From NCBI GenBank assembly GCA_004123355.1, contig SCHM01000003.1:496001-560000 (forward strand): DNA of 64,000 nucleotides, read 5' to 3'. The position numbers were made by a program, and so were the translations under genes. This stretch comes from Amphirosellinia nigrospora. Its lineage: Eukaryota > Ascomycota > Sordariomycetes > Xylariales > Xylariaceae. Below the pieces are notes generated by a model, which saw nothing but the letters and a program-made list of their open reading frames with translations, did no database searches and was not told where the DNA came from. This document shows positions 57,174-64,000 of the stretch, in pieces (position 1 is the stretch's first letter; every line of letters begins with the position of its first letter).

Positions 57174-60100
57174 AGGCCTATTCAAGTTTCTTGTGAGGTT
57201 TTGGCAATGGGCCACAAACCCGGACACGTCTTCCCATCTCTGCGTTCGACCGTTGCTCGTACCTGTCATGTGTTGAGTTGCAAGCTAATTCAGCCTTGAC
57301 CCCCATGTGGAAATCTCTTGCTTGTTTGATGCACTATCTTGACATCTCCCTCGGCGTAAACCCAGAGTCATCGTGGGACAAACATGGGCTCCGCATGACC
57401 TAGTTCTAGGCGCTTAGATGATATCATATGATACTTTCTTCACGATGACTGGCGAGAACATGTTAGCCCTCATCGAAGACGCCTCCTTTCCTCTTCTTTC
57501 ACAACATGACTCGATCTATTGGCGTATAGCTCGTGGTAAGTGGCAAGCAAGTAAGGCCGAGTCGGCGAGATTGAAAGTGATGGTTATCCAATTTAGACGT
57601 AAGGATATTGTGACACAAAGGCCGCATTATTATCATCAGCAAAATTGGCAGGCCAGAAGTGGTAGTGTACATAGTAGGAACGTTATTTCCAAGCTACCAT
57701 GTAGAGCTGTCTGAAACTTATCCTTTCCCGGCGATGAGTTCGCCCAGCGTCTCCATGGCGTCTGTCCCGGCCGGGCATGTGAGGAGAAACCGGACACAGA
57801 GCCGACACTAGCCGCTGCAGGGCAAATCATAACGCGACGCTATTTACTTATGAGCCGCGATATATGGTACCCTGCCTGCACCGGCCGTTTGGGAAATCCC
57901 ACAATAAGCGTTGTCAAAATATTAGACAGGCCGGGGTGGCCCTTCATCTACAAGTATGTAGTGTACCTTGGCTTGATTGTTGATTGCCGCATCTCCTGCC
58001 TGCATTTAGCCATGGCCTAATTGGCAATAGCTAGCAACCGAGAGCTGTGATGTCTCAATTCAGTTAATTAATTAACCGCGCCGCAATCGACAAAATTGGA
58101 CTATAACTGATCAATCACGTCGCACATAGTCAGTATATTCGAGGTGCTTACAACCATGATGAGCTAACGATAATGACTTAAGTAATGAACATGGGACAGT
58201 AATTAAACCCCCTACAGTAGTGTGTAGCTTGCCTGCCGAAACCTGAAGATTCGACCGGTTTAGGACTCGACATGCCCTGCGTAGGCTGGGGATACAAATT
58301 TTTGTAATACGCGGAGCGAAAAACTCTTCTTCGGGTGTGACCATCATAATGAAGTGCTCTGACCATCGTCGTTGTTGTTGGCTCATGCTCAGCTATGCAA
58401 TGAAGAGAATTGATTGGTCGGGCGACTGGACAGCATCAAGCCTCAGGTGACCGCTTCAAGGAGCAATTGAGCTGAAGGTGGTGGTGTCACAATGGAACGG
58501 ACACGGCGCAGAAGAACGACGCTACAGTGTACCTAAGCAATATACTGTATTGAACTTGGACTGTACCTGACTGCACACCCACCACCACCACACACCCGCG
58601 AAGGCGGCGTGCAGGGCAGCGCAGGGCAAGGCGAAAGCGTCTACCTACCTCTGTAGACACTAACGAAGCAGGGACGCGGAGAAATAACCAGCGCACCACG
58701 GGGTTGATACCTAGCGCGGGTAGTGTAGAATCCCTTCAGTTACCTAATGTGGCCAGAGATCACCAACATTGCTAGACCCATTCCAGAATCCAAGCCCTCG
58801 GTAACTACCTACTGTAGCTCCTCCTCCCGGTCCCGAGTACAGTAGAGAGAGCTTCTCCAGAATGCTTAGCCAGGTTAGTGTGTTGTTGCTGAAACGGTCG
58901 TCGACCTTCACAGAGGAACGTGGATTTGAGAACGATCGACGGCCACAAGATACCTACTATGTAAAGTGTAACTCGAGGCGTCGGCGGCCCAGGGTGGCCA
59001 TACTTTACTTGTACACTATTTCCATGTTTGCACTGAAGCAGCCCTCTTTTGCCTCTCTTGCCTCTTTCCGACGACAGAAAAAACGTGTCACTAAATGCGG
59101 CTGTCTTGGCTTCTGACAGTCTCACTTGGCACAGCATCACCCGAGGCAGGGGTCGTGGTACCCCGGAACGGGTCGAAGTCGACCGATTCCAAGTTCCAAC
59201 GAGCGACCGATTGGTCTGCTTTCGAAATGAACAATCGAAGCATTCCAGCGTTGAAGCATTTCACCATGTCAGCATTTCAGCATATCAACATTTCAGGGGG
59301 AGACGCATACCTGGCCCCGATGTAAGATGAGGCCCTCGCGAGGATTGATTGTCCCCATTGACATCTAAAAGTCCGATGGAAATTGGTCCAGACGAGCCTT
59401 ACCGAGTACATGATGGTGAAGACGAGTCGGGCCGATGACCAGGTGTACCTTGTTTCGAGTTTGGGGCGCTACCTCTTGGGCGGTTCCGGGGGATTGGAGA
59501 ACCTTTTGAATGTGTATGTAAATAGCCAAAGCTTGATACAATGATTAAGTGCTACCTAGATGCTGTATTTACTGTAAGTAGGTATCAATCATGGGTGCTA
59601 CTTCGTAAGACCAATGGCTATAGTAGTAGTATAGATTCACGATGCTTGTTAGACAGATAGGTACTACCTACCCAAGATAGTTTCAGGACTGTACTGGCGT
59701 ATAGGCTATGGCCACGGTCCGAGGCGCGGGAAGGCTATACACCACTACATCATCATGCACATATATATTATACCGAGAAGGGCACGCGGTATCAGTAACA
59801 TTATTGCTATGAAACGACCCTATACGCTGTACTGTTGTATGGGTAGGACTGGATAGGAGGTACCACATAGCATACCTACTTACACACCAATGACAATCTT
59901 AGTAGCATCTTACGCCACGCGAGCAGATCCCCAAAAACACTACTCCGAATGGAAGGTCACTTACGTCCCATCCAAGCACCTAGACAATGCTACGACTTCT
60001 CGTCGACTCAGATCCTCAACCGCATGCGTCTCTGCGACTAGCGTTGCGCTGTGGCTGTTTTGTCTTACCTGAGTGAGTCGCCTAATCGTAGACCCTAGAG

Positions 60101-62330
60101 ACCATAGATAGCACCCGGCGTATATACGAATTAGGTATTGCAACAGGACTTGCAACTGGTGGTGGTGAAGATGGTGGTTGGTCTGCTCTGGTCTCTTTCA
60201 CCGCCGCACCGTCGCCACCACCACCATCGAGAGGACGTGACTGGGCTGTCTGATCTGAGTGGTTGTTGGTGCCCGGGCCTCGGCCAATTTGGAATCCAGC
60301 CGCGCCTGCAACTCGTGCAGCAGGAAGGTTGCGTCTGCATGTCAACACACACACTCGAAAAGCCAGCCAAGAACAAAACCTCACAAGAGCGGTCATGGCA
60401 TATGGCATAGCGGTGCATGCAGCCGCTTCTAAGGTATCGTGGCTGATTGTTGGCCGGGTTTCCCGCCGAGGCCGCTGTTGCAGGGTCTGCCAATGGGAGC
60501 TTCGAACACGAGAGAAGTTCCTTCGAGGCGAGCCAGCCCATCTTCCCTGCGGCATTACCTCAATCGAGCGCAGGAGTGGCGTCCGATGGCGTTTAGGCGC
60601 GTGGAGATATGGACGGTACTAGACCACCCTACGAACTACCTAGCGATATGATGGGCACGTATGCATGTACACAGTCGCTAACGTGCTTAGAGGACTATAG
60701 GGTATAGCACTGATGGCTATGTAACGTCGTGTCTTGCTTTTCGAGGTAGAGCAGAGCAGTGTCTATCAAGGCCAGGTAGGCAGAGGGAGGTAGATCATTT
60801 TACGGCTGAACGAGCGCCTGATCTCGATCCTGTCTCGATTGCTATTTGGCGTCTCCATATTCCCAACCTGAGGGCAACTGATTGACATGTAAACGATTTC
60901 CATGCAGCAGCAGGACTTCCCTTGCCTGCATCCTTTCTCGCTAATACCACCATTCTATGACAAGGTTCAATGACTTGCATGATACGCAACCATAGTGCTG
61001 TACATCTTGGGTACTTGATCCCCAGTTCTAGTATACGTAGCCTGATACTATCTATACTAATATTCCTGTTCCTCGGCGCTTCTACCCGCGGATCGCAGAC
61101 GTCGATTTAGCACAGGTCATCCTTAGGCGATCAGTCACTCAACTATAGTTAGTTCGTGTAGGCCCTTGAATCTGGACTGGATCGCCGAGCGGGACTCGCG
61201 AGGTGACAAGCTCGAAATCAACAATGGCGGATAGATACCTTACATAGTAGGTAGTTAGGTATACGTATCGCCGGAATAGTATGTACAATCGACAGACCAA
61301 AGTAGGAACCCGGATCAATTGCCTCGGCTTGACCGTACATAATAGGACATATGACCCAACGGGCTGGCATTGAAATTTTTGGCCTTTTTTTTTGGTCTGG
61401 AATTCTTAGGTTTCGTGTAGAACCGATGCTAGTATATAGCCCTCTACTATTTATTCCCCACGCTAGACTAAACTGGAAGCACGTACAGTATCTAGCGTCG
61501 AGTACCAGCCCGTCCAGCCCATCCAGCCCATCGTTTGACAGTGTGCCTATGAAGTTGACACGGTGAATTTGTCTGTGCCCCATTATTGCCCCATGACTGC
61601 CCCATCTTCTCCATCAGTTCCCCAACTCTGCTGGCCTGGGATGGGGAACCTCTTCGCAGCTCTGTGGAGTGGCCCATCTGCATCTCGGTCAAACCAAGCA
61701 GGATCTCTCCCCCCAGGAGTAAAAGACGGCCCTTTTCCCCCCTGTCTATAGGCCGGCACCCTGCCTACAGGCCTTGGCCAGCCCAATCACTTCAGGGGGC
61801 CTCTCTAGCGCACGCCAGATTCGAGCATGGTCCGCTTCTAGCCTAGACTTGATCAGCACCTCGTGTCGAATTTTCTGATTCACTTTGCTCCGGAATTGAC
61901 AAGCGAATTACTACACTACGCCGCTACAGGTCGTCGAAGTGGAAGTGTAACCGTTTCCGACCCCTGTCGTCCTGAAGTCGTCCAACGCCTCCCCTGCCCC
62001 CATGCCCCAGGCCTCCCCCGTGCGTGCCCATGTCCCATGCCCCATGCCGTCGCCATGAGCTGGGGGCGTCTCCATGTCCAGTCGATGTAACCACGCCATG
62101 TACCTTTCTTCGAGGTCGCGAAGGGGTCTCTTTGTCGCGCGAGCATCCATCTATATAATACCATCCCGCCTGCCCCCTCGCCGTCCACGATACTCCCCCT
62201 TCTTTGTGTTGGTTACCCCGTCTGCAACCCCAACTTCCCCGGTCTCCAGGGACAGGCACCAAGACATCTGGTCTGTTCAATAGGGTCGTGCTTTACCACA
62301 TTCGAAAAGGAAAGACTTCAAACCGCCATC
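57174..62330. other. 5-kb spacer without supported gene
   Basis: I find no convincing gene. Open frames on both strands (for example 58862-59116, 60082-60555 minus, 61911-62150 minus) lack motifs and overlap other frames of equal length. Minor features are a short coding-like scrap near 57,720-57,800 (minus, METLGELIAGKG at its end), degenerate AGCATTTCA tandem words at 59,235-59,295 and CCAGCCCATC repeats at 61,505-61,535. The right 700 bases, GC-rich with C runs, form the promoter of the sugar transporter. Confidence 0.6.
61711..62242. promoter_or_regulatory. CreA/Mig1-like sites upstream of sugar transporter
   Basis: Four matches to the SYGGGG core or its complement lie within 620 bases of the start codon: CCCCAG at 61711-61716, CCCCAG at 62005-62010, CTGGGG at 62060-62065 and CCCCGG at 62237-62242. 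A TATA-like TATATAATA sits at 62152-62160. The match is to the published CreA consensus; binding is inferred, and the GC-rich promoter raises the chance of random hits. Confidence 0.4.
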
Positions 62331-64000
62331 ATGGCTGGAGGTGTCGCTGTCACGGGCACGACCGATGTCTCGCGTGTCGAGGCACCCGTCACCATCAAGG
62401 CCTACCTGATCTGCGCTTTTGCCGCCTTTGGTGGTATCTTTTTCGGTTATGATACCGGTAAGACTCGATTGAATTGATTGTTTCTCGCTGTATGCGAGAA
62501 GTCGAGTTTCAACCACTGACTCTCTCATAGGTTGGATGGGTGGCGTGCTTGCCATGCCCTACTTTATCCAGCTCTACACGGGCTATTCTTACGATTTCGA
62601 CACCAAGATGCCCATCGGTGTGACCAAGGACCAGTTCGTCATCCCCGCGTCCACCGCCTCTCTCTTCACATCGATTCTGTCTCTCGGTACATTCATTGGT
62701 GCGCTCGTCGGTGGTGATATTTCCGACTTCGTCGGTCGTCGCCCTACCATCATTGGCGGTTGCATAGTCTTCGCTATTGGCTGCATTCTTGAAATTTCCA
62801 GCACCAACCAGGAGGTCCTCTTCGTTTTCGGTCGTCTCATTGCCGGTGCTGGTGTCGGTTTCATCTCCGCTGTCGTCATTCTATACATGTCCGAGATTGC
62901 ACCCAAGAAGGTCCGTGGTGCTATGGTTTCTGGTTATCAGTTCTGCATTACCATTGGTATTCTGCTGGCCAACGTTGTCGTTTATACGACTCAAGACCGC
63001 AATGACACTGGCTCTTACCGTATCCCCATCGGTGTGCAATTCCTCTGGGCCATCATTCTCGGAGGCGGTCTTCTCATTCTCCCCGAATCACCTCGTTTCT
63101 TCGTTCGCAAGGGCGAGATCGAAAAGGCTGCCAAGGCTCTTGCCTTTGTTCGTGGCCAGCCCGAAGATTCGGCCTACATCAAGGATGAACTTGCCGAGAT
63201 CGTCGCCAACAACGAGTTTGAACAGGCCAACATTCCCCAGATGAGCTACGTGCAGTCTTGGTTGGCCTGCCTCAAGGGCTCCCTCTCCAAGGGTGACAGC
63301 CCGATCCGCCGAACGATTCTGGGTGCCGGTCTTCAGTGCGCCCAACAGTTCACTGGTATCAACTTCATCTTCTACTTCGGACCCCCATTCTTCAAGCAGC
63401 TTGGAACCATCTCCAACCCCTTCCTCATCTCCCTCATCACCACCCTTGTCAACGTGCTGTCTACCCTATCTCGTTCTTTACTATTGAGAAGTTTGGCCGT
63501 CGTGCCATTCTGATCTGTGGTGGTATCGGTATGGTCGTCTGCCAGTTCATCATTGCCATCATTGGCGTGACTGCTGGCAAGGAGGTGCCCACCAACACCA
63601 GTGCTGTGTCGGCCATGATTGCCTTCATCTCCATCAACATTGCCTTCTTCGCTAGCACGTGGGGTCCCACTGCCTGGGTCGTGGTTGGTGAGATCTTCCC
63701 TCTTCCCATCCGTTCTCGTGGTGTCGGTATCTCGACCGCCTCCAATTGGTTCTGGAACACCATCATCGGTAAGTGACTGCGCATATCCTTTTGGCTTCAT
63801 AATAGTACCGCTCGCTAACGCCGAACAGCTGTCATCACACCCTTCCTCGTCGGTGCCGATAAGGCCAACCTGGGTGCCAAGGTGTTCTTCCTCTGGGGCT
63901 CCCTCTGCATCTTCAGCACTCTGTTTGCCTACTTCCTGGTTCCCGAACTCAAGGGCCTGTCGCTCGAGCAGGTCGATATGTGCATGGCCGCTACCACTCC
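62331..64000 (+). CDS. MFS hexose transporter (sugar porter family), 3' end cut
   Basis: Sugar porters carry glucose and other monosaccharides by proton symport. Exons 62331-62457, 62531-63768 and 63829 onward give MAGGVAVTGTTDVSRVEAPV, the first TM with GGIFFGYDTG, then MGGVLAMPYF and SLGTFIGALVGGDISDFVGR with the GRR motif, GRLIAGAGVGFISAVVILYM, YMSEIAPKKVRGAM, the PESPRF motif LLILPESPRFFVRKGEIEKA, and QQFTGINFIFYFGPPF (QQxxGxN). After a one-base break near 63,465 (a C run) the frame continues PISFFTIEKFGRRAILICGG, WGPTAWVVVGEIFPLPIRSR and FLVPELKGLSLEQVD, the PETKG-like end. The gene runs past the right edge of the window. The motifs resemble the high-affinity fungal glucose transporter group; substrate not determined. 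Confidence 0.93.

Noticed and set aside
60082-60555. 157-codon minus-strand frame with Arg/Pro-rich protein
   Set aside because: Overlapped by similar-length frames in all directions and lacks any motif; typical of GC-rich spacer.
1-64000. A secondary-metabolite gene cluster
   Set aside because: SDR, MDR oxidoreductase, MFS and ABC-F genes are present, but no backbone enzyme (PKS, NRPS, terpene synthase) is seen and the genes are scattered among housekeeping genes.

Overview
The window is nuclear DNA of a filamentous ascomycete, most likely a Sordariomycete. The evidence is short 50-150 nt introns with GTRNGT donors and CTRAC-type branch points, pyrimidine-rich 5' leaders, TAGGTA/ACCTAC-rich spacers, HET-domain and small secreted protein genes, and fungal-type members of conserved families. 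I find 21 protein genes that I can support to varying degrees, one clear tRNA, one intron-bearing or disrupted tRNA-like gene, and a short inverted-repeat (MITE-like) relic. The only gene cut by the window edge is the sugar transporter at the right end.

Layout: 0-4.4 kb holds an Atg44/mitofissin (DUF1748) gene and, convergent to it, an Atg28-like coiled-coil gene. 4.4-10.4 kb holds a small secreted Cys-containing protein, then an SDR oxidoreductase tail-to-tail with the CoA-biosynthesis enzyme PPAT (Cab4). 10.4-16.6 kb holds a spacer rich in ACCTAC repeats, a WDR68-type WD40 gene and an MDR quinone oxidoreductase. SPT5 (17.1-20.2 kb) is divergent from the latter. 20.3-26.6 kb is gene-poor and partly AT-rich, with a lysine-rich micro-protein, the tRNA-like gene, a membrane-protein remnant and a secreted glycoprotein. 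RPS15 and tRNA-Tyr follow. 30.6-46.8 kb is housekeeping: DJ-1/PfpI protein, Mrp20 (uL23m), METTL4-like MT-A70 methyltransferase, CSC1/OSCA channel, TM9SF/EMP70 protein, Leu5-type carrier, CCDC124/Lso2 homologue. 48.6-57.2 kb holds a HET-domain protein, the MITE-like relic, a lipid/diacylglycerol-kinase-domain protein and an ABC-F ATPase. After 5 kb without a convincing gene comes an MFS hexose transporter with CreA-like sites upstream.

Shared themes: the two autophagy genes sit side by side, one for mitochondrial fission in mitophagy and one probably for pexophagy. Cab4 makes CoA, and a Leu5-type carrier that is thought to move CoA into mitochondria lies 35 kb away. These are not operons and I do not claim co-regulation.

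The most important technical observation is that about two thirds of the genes carry single-base frame breaks, nearly all of them looking like one missing base and many in short C or G runs. This includes essential genes such as SPT5. A few compact genes (Atg44, Cab4, RPS15, Mrp20, CCDC124, the SDR) are intact. I read this as residual deletion errors of a long-read assembly rather than mass pseudogenisation, so start-to-stop coordinates below give gene spans rather than one open frame. I did not find a convincing new multi-gene system. The items most worth a second look are the tRNA with a large structured insert, the MITE-like relic, the METTL4-like gene and the secreted proteins.
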